From contig CAXEFP010000001.1 of NCBI GenBank assembly GCA_963995525.1, forward strand, positions 310,001 through 374,000: a DNA stretch of 64,000 bases, read 5' to 3'. Both the position numbers and the translations under genes were made by a program. The stretch is from Escarpia spicata. Lineage: Eukaryota; Annelida; Polychaeta; Sabellida; Siboglinidae. Below the pieces are notes generated by a model. It had not been told where the DNA came from, made no database searches, and was given only the letters and a program-made list of their open reading frames with translations. Positions 1 to 10,418 of this stretch are shown here, in pieces (the first letter of the stretch is position 1; every line of letters starts with the position of its first letter).

Positions 1-11
1 ATAGTAGTATA

Positions 12-120
12 GTAGGATGGAGGAGCCATGTTATGTTGGAGTTGGAGTGTGTAGGATGGAGGAGCCATGTTATGTTGGAGTTGGAGAGTGCAGTATGGAG
101 GAGCAATGCTATGTTGGTGT
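12..120 (+). repeat. T block (t1-t2-t3)
   Basis: Two full 39-bp units and the 31-bp t3 unit ending TTGGTGT. The L block and linker expected upstream lie outside the window. Confidence 0.9.
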
Positions 121-240
121 ATAGTAGTATAGTAGTATAGTAGTATAGTAGTATAGTAGTACAGTAGTATAGTAGTATAGTAGGATAGTAGTATAGTAGG
201 ATAGTAGTATAGTAGGATAGTAGGATAGTAGTATAGTAGT
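121..240 (+). repeat. S8 array, short class (120 bp)
   Basis: Fifteen 8-bp units with one ACAGTAG variant. This 112-120 bp class also occurs at 2345, 4366, 6574, 10299 and 17336, each time just before an L block whose u7 carries a stop codon. Confidence 0.9.
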
Positions 241-875
241 GTAGGATGGAGGAGCCATGTTATGTTGGATTTGGAAAGTGTAGGTTGGAGGAGCCATGCT
301 ATGTTGGAGTTGGAGAGTGTAGGAAGGATAAGCCATGTTATGTTGAAGTTGGAGAGTGTGGGATGGAGGAGTCATGCTGTGTTGGAGTTGGAGAGTGTAG
401 GATGGAGGAACCATGTTATGTTGGAGTTGGAGAGTGTAGGATGGAGGAGCCATGTTATTTTGGAGTTGGAGAGTGCAGTATGTAGGAGCCATGCTATGTT
501 GGAGTTGGAGAGTGTAGGATGGAGAAGCCATGTTATGTTGAAGTTGGAGAGTGTGGGATGGAGGAGTCATGCTGTGTTGGAGTTGGAGAGTGTAGGATGT
601 TAGTATAGTAGTAGTATATTAGTGTAGTAGTATTATTGTAGTATAGTAGTAGTATAGTAGTAGGATAGTAGTAGCATAGTAGTATAGTAGTATAGTAGTA
701 TAGTAGTATAGTATTATAGTAGTATAGTAATATAGTAGTATAATATTATGGTAGCATAGTAGTATAGTAGGATGGAGGAGCCATGTTATGTTGGAATTGG
801 AGTGTGTAGGATGGAGGAGCCATGTTATGTTGGAGTTGGAGAGTGCAGTATGGAGGAGCAATGCTATGTTGGTGT
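241..875 (+). repeat. L(9)-K-T module, u7-stop type
   Basis: L is 241-591, exactly nine 39-bp units u1-u9. In u7 GTATGG is replaced by GTATGT, which creates a TAG in the otherwise open frame. The linker is 592-766, and T is 767-875 with a t1 variant reading GGAATTGG. Confidence 0.93.
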
Positions 876-1210
876 ATAGTAGTATAGTATTATAGTAGTA
901 TAGTAGTGTAGTGGTATAGTAGGATAGTAGTATAGTAGTATAGTAGTATAGTAGTATAGTAGGATAGTAGTATAGTAGGATAGTAGTATAGTAGGATAGT
1001 AGTATAGTAGGATAGTAGTATAGTAGGATAGTAGTATAGTAGGATAGTAGTATAGTAGGATAGTAGTATAGTAGGATAGTAGTATAATAGGATAGTAGTA
1101 TAGTACGATAGTAGTATAGTACGATAGTAGCATAGTAGTATAGTAGTATAGTAGGATAGTAGGATAGTAGTATAGTAGTATAGTAGGATAGTAGTATAGT
1201 AGGATAGTAG
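876..1210 (+). repeat. S8 array (~335 bp)
   Basis: The left edge has TATTATAG and GTGTAGTGG variants. The interior is regular 16-bp alternation. Two TACGATAG variants lie near 1105-1125. Confidence 0.88.
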
Positions 1211-1422
1211 TATAATAGATTAGTAGTAGCATAGTAGTATAGTAGCATAGTAGTATAGTATTATAGTAGTATAGTAGTATAGTAGTATAATAGTATAGTA
1301 GCATAGTAGTATAGTAGGATGGAGGAGCCATGCTATGTTGGAGTTGGAGTGTGTAGGATGGAGGAGCCATGTTATGTTGGAGTTGGAGAGTGCAGTATGG
1401 AGGAGCAATGCTATGTTGGTGT
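1211..1422 (+). repeat. K'-T module without L block
   Basis: Linker-like sequence starting at AGATTAGTAG with GTAGCATAG and TATTATAG variants runs into T at 1314-1422. Its t1 has the private variant CCATGCTATG, shared with the T blocks at 5543 and 7967. Confidence 0.88.
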
Positions 1423-1718
1423 ATAGTAGTATAGTAGTATAGTAGTATAGTAGGATAGTAGGATAGTAGTATAGTAGTATAGTAGTATAGTAGTATAGTA
1501 GTATAGTAGGATAGTAGTATAGTAGTATAGTAGGATAGTAGTATAGTAGTATAGTAGTATAGTAGGATAGTAGTATAGTAGGATAGTAGTATGGTAGGAT
1601 AGTAGTATAGTAGGATAGTAGTATAGTAGTATAGTAGTATAGTAGTATAGTAGTATAGTAGTACAGTAGGATAGTAGGATAGTAGTATAGTAGTATAGTA
1701 GGATAGTAGTATAGTAGT
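1423..1718 (+). repeat. S8 array (296 bp)
   Basis: 8-bp units ending with the conserved right edge, a doubled GGATAGTAGGATAG followed by TAGTAGT immediately before u1. Confidence 0.9.
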
Positions 1719-2344
1719 GTAGGATGGAGGAGCCATGTTATGTTGGATTTGGAAAGTGTAGGTTGGAGGAGCCATGCTATGTTGGAGTTGGAGAGTGTAG
1801 GAAGGATAAGCCATGTTATGTTGAAGTTGGAGAGTGTGGGATGTAGGAGTCATGCTGTGTTGGAGTTGGAGAGTGTAGTATGGAGGAACCATGTTATGTT
1901 GGAGTTGGAGAGTGTAGGATGGAGGAGCCATGTTATTTTGGAGTTGGAGAGTGCAGTATGGAGGAGCCATGCTATGTTGGAGTTGGAGAGTGTAGGATGG
2001 AGAAGCCATGTTATGTTGAAGTTGGAGAGTGTGGGATGGAGGAGTCATGCTGTGTTGGAGTTGGAGAGTGTAGGATGTTAGTATAGTAGTAGTGTATTAG
2101 TGTATAGTATTATTGTAGTATAGTAGTAGTATAGTAGTAGGATAGTAGTAGCATAGTAGTATAGTAGCATAGTAGTATAGTATTATAGTAGTATAGTAAT
2201 ATAGTAGTATAATAGTATGGTAGCATAGTAGTATAGTAGGATGGAGGAGCCATGTTATGTTGGAGTTGGAGTGTGTAGGATGGAGGAGCCATGTTATGTT
2301 GGTGTTGGAGAGTGCAGTATGGAGGAGCAATGCTATGTTGGTGT
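1719..2344 (+). repeat. L(9)-K-T module, u4-stop type
   Basis: L is 1719-2069. u4 has GATGTAGG (an in-frame TAG) and u5 starts GTAGTATGG. T is 2236-2344, with GTGTTGG in place of GAGTTGG in t2. Confidence 0.92.
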
Positions 2345-2464
2345 ATAGTAGTATAGTAGTATAGTAGTATAGTAGTATAGTAGTACAGTAGTATAGTAGT
2401 ATAGTAGGATAGTAGTATAGTAGGATAGTAGTATAGTAGGATAGTAGGATAGTAGTATAGTAGT
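2345..2464 (+). repeat. S8 array, short class (120 bp)
   Basis: Matches 121-240, including the single ACAGTAG variant. Confidence 0.9.
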
Positions 2465-3091
2465 GTAGGATGGAGGAGCCATGTTATGTTGGATTTGGAA
2501 AGTGTAGGTTGGAGGAGCCATGCTATGTTGGAGTTGGAGAGTGTAGGAAGGATAAGCCATGTTATGTTGAAGTTGGAGAGTGTGGGATGGAGGAGTCATG
2601 CTGTGTTGGAGTTGGAGAGTGTAGGATGGAGGAACCATGTTATGTTGGAGTTGGAGAGTGTAGGATGGAGGAGCCATGTTATTTTGGAGTTGGAGAGTGC
2701 AGTATGTAGGAGCCATGCTATGTTGGAGTTGGAGAGTGTAGGATGGAGAAGCCATGTTATGTTGAAGTTGGAGAGTGTGGGATGGAGGAGTCATGCTGTG
2801 TTGGAGTTGGAGAGTGTAGGATGTTAGTATAGTAGTAGTATATTAGTGTAGTAGTATTATTGTAGTATAGTAGTAGTATAGTAGTAGGATAGTAGTAGCA
2901 TAGTAGTATAGTAGTATAGTAGTATAGTATTATAGTAGTATAGTAATATAGTAGTATAATATTATGGTAGCATAGTAGTATAGTAGGATGGAGGAGCCAT
3001 GTTATGTTGGAATTGGAGTGTGTAGGATGGAGGAGCCATGTTATGTTGGAGTTGGAGAGTGCAGTATGGAGGAGCAATGCTATGTTGGTGT
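2465..3091 (+). repeat. L(9)-K-T module, u7-stop type
   Basis: L is 2465-2815 and gives the same conceptual translations as 241-591. T is 2983-3091 with the GGAATTGG t1 variant. Confidence 0.93.
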
Positions 3092-3739
3092 ATAGTAGTA
3101 TAGTATTATAGTAGTATAGTAGTGTAGTGGTATAGTAGGATAGTAGTATAGTAGTATAGTAGTATAGTAGTATAGTAGGATAGTAGTATAGTAGGATAGT
3201 AGTATAGTAGGATAGTAGTATAGTAGGATAGTAGTATAGTAGAATAGTAGTATAGTAGGATAGTAGTATAGTAGGATAGTAGTATAGTAGGATAGTAGTA
3301 TAGTAGGATAGTAGTATAGTAGGATAGTAGTATAGTAGGATAGTAGTATAGTAGGATAGTAGTATAGTAGTATAGTAAGATAGTAGTATAGTAGGATAGT
3401 AGTATAGTAGGATAGTAGTATAGTAGGATAGTAGTATAGTAGGATAGTAGTATAGTAGGATAGTAGTATAGTAGGATAGTAGTATAGTAGTATAGTAGGA
3501 TAGTAGTATAGTAGGATAGTAGTATAGTAGGATAGTAGTATAGTAGTATAGTAGGATAGTAGTATAGTAGGATAGTAGTATAGTAGGATAGTAGTATAGT
3601 AGGATAGTAGTATAGTAGGATAGTAGTATAGTAGGATAGTAGTATAGTAGGATAGTAGTATAGTAGTATAGTAGTATAGTAGTATAGTAGGATAGTAGGA
3701 TAGTAGTATAGTAGTATAGTAGGATAGTAGGATAGTAGT
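3092..3739 (+). repeat. S8 array, long class (648 bp)
   Basis: Starts with the TATTATAG/GTGTAGTGG edge, continues as 16-bp alternation with AGAATAG near 3241 and TAAGATAG near 3375. It follows the copy at 7321 until about 3360 and then diverges. Confidence 0.9.
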
Positions 3740-4365
3740 GTAGGATGGAGGAGCCATGTTATGTTGGATTTGGAAAGTGTAGGTTGGAGGAGCCATGCTA
3801 TGTTGGAGTTGGAGAGTGTAGGAAGGATAAGCCATGTTATGTTGAAGTGGGAGAGTGTGGGATGTAGGAGTCATGCTGTGTTGGAGTTGGAGAGTGTAGT
3901 ATGGAGGAACCATGTTATGTTGGAGTTGGAGAGTGTAGGATGGAGGAGCCATGTTATTTTGGAGTTGGAGAGTGCAGTATGGAGGAGCCATGCTATGTTG
4001 GAGTTGGAGAGTGTAGGATGGAGAAGCCATGTTATGTTGAAGTTGGAGAGTGTGGGATGGAGGAGTCATGCTGTGTTGGAGTTGGAGAGTGTAGGATGTT
4101 AGTATAGTAGTAGTGTATTAGTGTATAGTATTATTGTAGTATAGTAGTAGTATAGTAGTAGGATAGTAGTAGCATAGTAGTATAGTAGCATAGTAGTATA
4201 GTATTATAGTAGTATAGTAATATAGTAGTATAATAGTATGGTAGCATAGTAGTATAGTAGGATGGAGGAGCCATGTTATGTTGGAGTTGGAGTGTGTAGG
4301 ATGGAGGAGCCATGTTATGTTGGAGTTGGAGAGTGCAGTATGGAGGAGCAATGCTATGTTGGTGT
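3740..4365 (+). repeat. L(9)-K-T module, u4-stop type
   Basis: L is 3740-4090, with the u4 stop, the u5 GTAGTATGG variant and a private GAAGTGGGAG change in u3. T is 4257-4365. Confidence 0.92.
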
Positions 4366-4485
4366 ATAGTAGTATAGTAGTATAGTAGTATAGTAGTATA
4401 GTAGTACAGTAGTATAGTAGTATAGTAGGATAGTAGTATAGTAGGATAGTAGTATAGTAGGATAGTAGGATAGTAGTATAGTAGT
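4366..4485 (+). repeat. S8 array, short class (120 bp)
   Basis: Same unit string as 121-240. Confidence 0.9.
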
Positions 4486-5104
4486 GTAGGATGGAGGAGC
4501 CATGTTATGTTGGATTTGGAAAGTGTAGGTTGGAGGAGCCATGCTATGTTGGAGTTGGAGAGTGTAGGAAGGATAAGCCATGTTATGTTGAAGTTGGAGA
4601 GTGTGGGATGGAGGAGTCATGCTGTGTTGGAGTTGGAGAGTGTAGGATGGAGGAACCATGTTATGTTGGAGTTGGAGAGTGTAGGATGGAGGAGCCATGT
4701 TATTTTGGAGTTGGAGAGTGCAGTATGTAGGAGCCATGCTATGTTGGAGTTGGAGAGTGTAGGATGGAGAAGCCATGTTATGTTGAAGTTGGAGAGTGTG
4801 GGATGGAGGAGTCATGCTGTGTTGGAGTTGGAGAGTGTAGGATGTTAGTATAGTAGTAGTATATTAGTGTAGTAGTATTATTGTAGTATAGTAGTAGTAT
4901 AGTAGTAGGATAGTAGTAGCATAGTAGTATAGTAGTATAGTATTATAGTAGTATAGTAATATAGTAGTATAATATTATGGTAGCATAGTAGTATAGTAGG
5001 ATGGAGGAGCCATGTTATGTTGGAATTGGAGTGTGTAGGATGGAGGAGCCATGTTATGTTGGAGTTGGAGAGTGCAGTATGGAGGAGCAATGCTATGTTG
5101 GTGT
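4486..5104 (+). repeat. L(9)-K-T module, u7-stop type
   Basis: L is 4486-4836 and T is 4996-5104 (GGAATTGG in t1). The linker is 16 bp shorter than at 592-766, a two-unit slippage difference. Confidence 0.92.
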
Positions 5105-5440
5105 ATAGTAGTATAGTATTATAGTAGTATAGTAGTGTAGTGGTATAGTAGGATAGTAGTATAGTAGTATAGTAGTATAGTAGTATAGTAGGATAGTAGT
5201 ATAGTAGGATAGTAGTATAGTAGGATAGTAGTATAGTAGGATAGTAGTATAGTAGGATAGTAGTATAGTAGGATAGTAGTATAGTAGGATAGTAGTATAG
5301 TAGGATAGTAGTATAATAGGATAGTAGTATAGTACGATAGTAGTATAGTACGATAGTAGCATAGTAGTATAGTAGTATAGTAGGATAGTAGGATAGTAGT
5401 ATAGTAGTATAGTAGGATAGTAGTATAGTAGGATAGTAGT
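5105..5440 (+). repeat. S8 array (~335 bp)
   Basis: Duplicate of 876-1210, including both TACGATAG variants. Confidence 0.88.
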
Positions 5441-5651
5441 ATAATAGATTAGTAGTAGCATAGTAGTATAGTAGCATAGTAGTATAGTATTATAGTAGTA
5501 TAGTAGTATAGTAGTATAATAGTATAGTAGCATAGTAGTATAGTAGGATGGAGGAGCCATGCTATGTTGGAGTTGGAGTGTGTAGGATGGAGGAGCCATG
5601 TTATGTTGGAGTTGGAGAGTGCAGTATGGAGGAGCAATGCTATGTTGGTGT
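5441..5651 (+). repeat. K'-T module without L block
   Basis: Duplicate of 1211-1422; T is 5543-5651. Confidence 0.88.
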
Positions 5652-5947
5652 ATAGTAGTATAGTAGTATAGTAGTATAGTAGGATAGTAGGATAGTAGTA
5701 TAGTAGTATAGTAGTATAGTAGTATAGTAGTATAGTAGGATAGTAGTATAGTAGTATAGTAGGATAGTAGTATAGTAGTATAGTAGTATAGTAGGATAGT
5801 AGTATAGTAGGATAGTAGTATGGTAGGATAGTAGTATAGTAGGATAGTAGTATAGTAGTATAGTAGTATAGTAGTATAGTAGTATAGTAGTACAGTAGGA
5901 TAGTAGGATAGTAGTATAGTAGTATAGTAGGATAGTAGTATAGTAGT
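5652..5947 (+). repeat. S8 array (296 bp)
   Basis: Duplicate of 1423-1718. Confidence 0.9.
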
Positions 5948-6573
5948 GTAGGATGGAGGAGCCATGTTATGTTGGATTTGGAAAGTGTAGGTTGGAGGAG
6001 CCATGCTATGTTGGAGTTGGAGAGTGTAGGAAGGATAAGCCATGTTATGTTGAAGTTGGAGAGTGTGGGATGTAGGAGTCATGCTGTGTTGGAGTTGGAG
6101 AGTGTAGTATGGAGGAACCATGTTATGTTGGAGTTGGAGAGTGTAGGATGGAGGAGCCATGTTATTTTGGAGTTGGAGAGTGCAGTATGGAGGAGCCATG
6201 CTATGTTGGAGTTGGAGAGTGTAGGATGGAGAAGCCATGTTATGTTGAAGTTGGAGAGTGTGGGATGGAGGAGTCATGCTGTGTTGGAGTTGGAGAGTGT
6301 AGGATGTTAGTATAGTAGTAGTGTATTAGTGTATAGTATTATTGTAGTATAGTAGTAGTATAGTAGTAGGATAGTAGTAGCATAGTAGTATAGTAGCATA
6401 GTAGTATAGTATTATAGTAGTATAGTAATATAGTAGTATAATAGTATGGTAGCATAGTAGTATAGTAGGATGGAGGAGCCATGTTATGTTGGAGTTGGAG
6501 TGTGTAGGATGGAGGAGCCATGTTATGTTGGTGTTGGAGAGTGCAGTATGGAGGAGCAATGCTATGTTGGTGT
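5948..6573 (+). repeat. L(9)-K-T module, u4-stop type
   Basis: L is 5948-6298 and T is 6465-6573. Duplicate of 1719-2344, including the t2 GTGTTGG variant. Confidence 0.92.
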
Positions 6574-6693
6574 ATAGTAGTATAGTAGTATAGTAGTATA
6601 GTAGTATAGTAGTACAGTAGTATAGTAGTATAGTAGGATAGTAGTATAGTAGGATAGTAGTATAGTAGGATAGTAGGATAGTAGTATAGTAGT
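6574..6693 (+). repeat. S8 array, short class (120 bp)
   Basis: Same as 2345-2464. Confidence 0.9.
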
Positions 6694-7320
6694 GTAGGAT
6701 GGAGGAGCCATGTTATGTTGGATTTGGAAAGTGTAGGTTGGAGGAGCCATGCTATGTTGGAGTTGGAGAGTGTAGGAAGGATAAGCCATGTTATGTTGAA
6801 GTTGGAGAGTGTGGGATGGAGGAGTCATGCTGTGTTGGAGTTGGAGAGTGTAGGATGGAGGAACCATGTTATGTTGGAGTTGGAGAGTGTAGGATGGAGG
6901 AGCCATGTTATTTTGGAGTTGGAGAGTGCAGTATGTAGGAGCCATGCTATGTTGGAGTTGGAGAGTGTAGGATGGAGAAGCCATGTTATGTTGAAGTTGG
7001 AGAGTGTGGGATGGAGGAGTCATGCTGTGTTGGAGTTGGAGAGTGTAGGATGTTAGTATAGTAGTAGTATATTAGTGTAGTAGTATTATTGTAGTATAGT
7101 AGTAGTATAGTAGTAGGATAGTAGTAGCATAGTAGTATAGTAGTATAGTAGTATAGTATTATAGTAGTATAGTAATATAGTAGTATAATATTATGGTAGC
7201 ATAGTAGTATAGTAGGATGGAGGAGCCATGTTATGTTGGAATTGGAGTGTGTAGGATGGAGGAGCCATGTTATGTTGGAGTTGGAGAGTGCAGTATGGAG
7301 GAGCAATGCTATGTTGGTGT
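6694..7320 (+). repeat. L(9)-K-T module, u7-stop type
   Basis: L is 6694-7044 and T is 7212-7320. Duplicate of 2465-3091. Confidence 0.92.
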
Positions 7321-7862
7321 ATAGTAGTATAGTATTATAGTAGTATAGTAGTGTAGTGGTATAGTAGGATAGTAGTATAGTAGTATAGTAGTATAGTAGT
7401 ATAGTAGGATAGTAGTATAGTAGGATAGTAGTATAGTAGGATAGTAGTATAGTAGGATAGTAGTATAGTAGAATAGTAGTATAGTAGGATAGTAGTATAG
7501 TAGGATAGTAGTATAGTAGGATAGTAGTATAGTAGGATAGTAGTATAGTAGGATAGTAGTATAGTAGGATAGTAGTATAGTAGGATAGTAGTATAGTAGG
7601 ATAGTAGTATAGTAGGATAGTAGTATAGTAGTATAGTAGGATAGTAGTATAGTAGAATAGTAGTATAGTAGGATAGTAGTATAGTAGGATAGTAGTATAG
7701 TAGGATAGTAGTATAGTAGGATAGTAGTATAGTAGGATAGTAGTATAATAGGATAGTAGTATAGTACGATAGTAGTATAGTACGATAGTAGCATAGTAGT
7801 ATAGTAGTATAGTAGGATAGTAGGATAGTAGTATAGTAGTATAGTAGGATAGTAGGATAGTA
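7321..7862 (+). repeat. S8 array (~540 bp)
   Basis: Begins like 3092, then has AGAATAG near 7470 and again near 7653, and TACGATAG variants near 7770-7790. It looks like a fusion of the 3092-type and 876-type arrays. Confidence 0.88.
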
Positions 7863-8075
7863 GTATAATAGATTAGTAGTAGCATAGTAGTATAGTAGCA
7901 TAGTAGTATAGTATTATAGTAGTATAGTAGTATAGTAGTATAATAGTATAGTAGCATAGTAGTATAGTAGGATGGAGGAGCCATGCTATGTTGGAGTTGG
8001 AGTGTGTAGGATGGAGGAGCCATGTTATGTTGGAGTTGGAGAGTGCAGTATGGAGGAGCAATGCTATGTTGGTGT
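7863..8075 (+). repeat. K'-T module without L block
   Basis: Linker beginning AGATTAG; T is 7967-8075 with the CCATGCTATG t1 variant. Confidence 0.88.
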
Positions 8076-8371
8076 ATAGTAGTATAGTAGTATAGTAGTA
8101 TAGTAGGATAGTAGGATAGTAGTATAGTAGTATAGTAGTATAGTAGTATAGTAGTATAGTAGGATAGTAGTATAGTAGTATAGTAGGATAGTAGTATAGT
8201 AGTATAGTAGTATAGTAGGATAGTAGTATAGTAGGATAGTAGTATGGTAGGATAGTAGTATAGTAGGATAGTAGTATAGTAGGATAGTAGTATAGTAGTA
8301 TAGTAGTATAGTAGTATAGTAGGATAGTAGGATAGTAGTATAGTAGTATAGGAGGATAGTAGTATAGTAGT
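8076..8371 (+). repeat. S8 array (296 bp)
   Basis: Contains TATGGTAG and, near the right edge, a TAGGAGGATAG variant shared with the arrays before 12001, 19046 and 21615. Confidence 0.9.
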
Positions 8372-8990
8372 GTAGGATGGAGGAGCCATGTTATGTTGGA
8401 TTTGGAAAGTGTAGGTTGGAGGAGCCATGCTATGTTGGAGTTGGAGAGTGTAGGAAGGATAAGCCATGTTATGTTGAAGTTGGAGAGTGTGGGATGGAGG
8501 AGTCATGCTGTGTTGGAGTTGGAGAGTGTAGGATGGAGGAACCATGTTATGTTGGAGTTGTAGAGTGTAGGATGGAGGAGCCATGTTATTTTGGAGTTGG
8601 AGAGTGCAGTATGGAGGAGCCATGCTATGTTGGAGTTGGAGAGTGTAGGATGGAGAAGCCATGTTATGTTGAAGTTGGAGAGTGTGGGATGGAGGAGTCA
8701 TGCTGTGTTGGAGTTGGAGAGTGAAGGATGTTAGTATAGTAGTAGTATATTAGTGTAGTAGTATTATTGTAGTATAGTAGTAGTATAGTAGTAGGATAGT
8801 AGTAGCATAGTAGTATAGTAGCATAGTAGTATAGTATTATAGTAATATAGTAGTATAATAGTATGGTAGCATAGTAGTATAGTAGGATGGAGGAGCCATG
8901 TTATGTTGGAGTTGGAGTGTGTAGGATGGAGGAGCCATGTTATGTTGGAGTTGGAGAGTGCAGTATGGAGGAGCAATGCTATGTTGGTGT
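8372..8990 (+). repeat. L(9)-K-T module, GAAGGATG type
   Basis: L is 8372-8722. The exit into the linker reads GTGAAGGATG instead of GTGTAGGATG, also seen after 19046 and 21615. u5 has GTTGTAGAG. T is 8882-8990. Confidence 0.92.
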
Positions 8991-9750
8991 ATAGTAGTAT
9001 AGTAGTATAGTAGGATAGTAGTATAGTAGTATAGTGGTATAGTAGGATAGTAGTATAGTAGGATAGTAGTATAGTAGGATAGTAGTATAGTAGGATAGTA
9101 GTATAGTAGGATAGTAGTATAGTAGGATAGTAGTATAGTAGGATAGTAGTATAGTAGGATAGTAGTATAGTAGGATAGTAGTATAGTAGGATAGTAGGAT
9201 AGTAGTATAGTAGGATAGTAGTATAGTAGGATAGTAGTATAGTAGTATAGAAGGATAGTAGTATAGTAGGATAGTAGTATAGTAGGATAGTAGTATAGTA
9301 GGATAGTAGTATAGTAGGATAGTAGTATAGTTGGATAGTAGTATAGTAGTATAGTAGGATAGTAGTATAGTAGGATAGTAGTATAGTAGGATAGTAGTAT
9401 AGTAGGATAGTAGTATAGTAGGATAGTAGTATAGTAGGATAGTAGTATAGTAGGATAGTAGTATAGTAGGATAGTAGTATAGTAGTATAGTAGGATAGTA
9501 GTATAGTAGTATAGTAATATAGTAGGATAGTAGTATAGTAGTATAGTAGTATAGTAGGATAGTAGTATAGTAGGATAGTAGTATAGTAGGATAGTAGTAT
9601 AGTAGGATAGTAGTATAGTAGTATAGTAGTATAGTAGTATAGTAGTATAGTAGTATAGTAGTATAGTAGTATAGTAGTATAGTAGGATAGTAGGATAGTA
9701 GGATAGTAGTATAGTAGTATAGTAGGATAGTAGTATAGTAGTATAGTAGT
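8991..9750 (+). repeat. S8 array, long class (760 bp)
   Basis: Mostly 16-bp alternation, with AGAAGGATAG near 9250, TAGTTGGATAG near 9330 and TAATATAG near 9512. The same markers recur in the arrays at 12609 and 22233. Confidence 0.9.
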
Positions 9751-10298
9751 GTAGGATGGAGGAGCCATGTTATGTTGGATTTGGAAAGTGTAGGTTGGAG
9801 GAGCCATGCTATGTTGGAGTTGGAGAGTGTAGGAAGGATAAGCCATGTTATGTTGAAGTTGGAGAGTGTGGGATGGAGGAGTCATGCTGTGTTGGAGTTG
9901 GAGAGTGTAGTATGGAGGAACCATGTTATGTTGGAGTTGGAGAGTGTAGGATGGAGAAGCCATGTTATGTTGAAGTTGGAGAGTGTGGGATGGAGGAGTC
10001 ATGCTGTGTTGGAGTTGGAGAGTGTAGGATGTTAGTATAGTAGTAGTATATTAGTTTATAGTATTATTGTAGTATAGTAGTAGTATAGTAGTAGGATAGT
10101 AGTAGCATAGTAGTATAGTAGCATAGTAGTATAGTATTATAGTAGTATAGTAATATAGTAGTATAATAGTATGGTAGCATAGTAGTATAGTAGGATGGAG
10201 GAGCCATGTTATGTTGGAGTTGGAGTGTGTAGGATGGAGGAGCCATGTTATGTTGGAGTTGGAGAGTGCAGTATGGAGGAGCAATGCTATGTTGGTGT
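9751..10298 (+). repeat. L(7)-K-T module lacking u6 and u7
   Basis: L is 9751-10023, seven units u1-u5, u8, u9, with u5 starting GTAGTATGG. This is an exact two-unit (78 bp) deletion. T is 10190-10298. Confidence 0.92.
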
Positions 10299-10418
10299 AT
10301 AGTAGTATAGTAGTATAGTAGTATAGTAGTATAGTAGTACAGTAGTATAGTAGTATAGTAGGATAGTAGTATAGTAGGATAGTAGTATAGTAGGATAGTA
10401 GGATAGTAGTATAGTAGT
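10299..10418 (+). repeat. S8 array, short class (120 bp)
   Basis: Same class as 121-240, with the ACAGTAG variant. Confidence 0.9.

Larger units (their letters stand above)
1..3360 (+). repeat. 4.23-kb higher-order repeat, copy 1
   Basis: The module order T-S8-L-K-T-S8-K'-T-S8-L-K-T-S8-L-K-T recurs at 4246-7590. The offset is 4,245 bp up to the linker at about 690 and 4,229 bp afterwards, because copy 1 has two extra 8-bp units in that linker. Private variants (in-frame stop in u7 of the first L, stop in u4 of the second, GTGTTGG in a T block at about 2302) are shared by both copies. The left edge is cut by the window. Confidence 0.9.
4246..7590 (+). repeat. 4.23-kb higher-order repeat, copy 2
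   Basis: Repeats the structure of 1-3360 with the same private variants. Conceptual translations across 864-2048 and 5093-6277 are identical over 394 residues, so this is a recent duplication or gene-conversion event. Confidence 0.9.

Noticed and set aside
241..591. CRISPR array
   Set aside because: The 39-bp units are contiguous, with no unique spacers of regular length, and there are no cas-like genes.
592..766. tRNA, small RNA or promoter in the linkers
   Set aside because: Linkers are degenerate S8 with GCATAG and TATTATAG variants. TATA-like strings occur every few bases across the window and carry no information, and no cloverleaf or Pol III box arrangement is seen.
6986..8701. Protein-coding gene from the long - strand open frames
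   Set aside because: Open frames occur in several frames and on both strands of the same blocks. Variants ignore codon position, L blocks carry in-frame stops (GTATGTAGG in u7, GATGTAGG in u4) and a 1-bp deletion at 21615-21964, and there is no non-repeat protein sequence.
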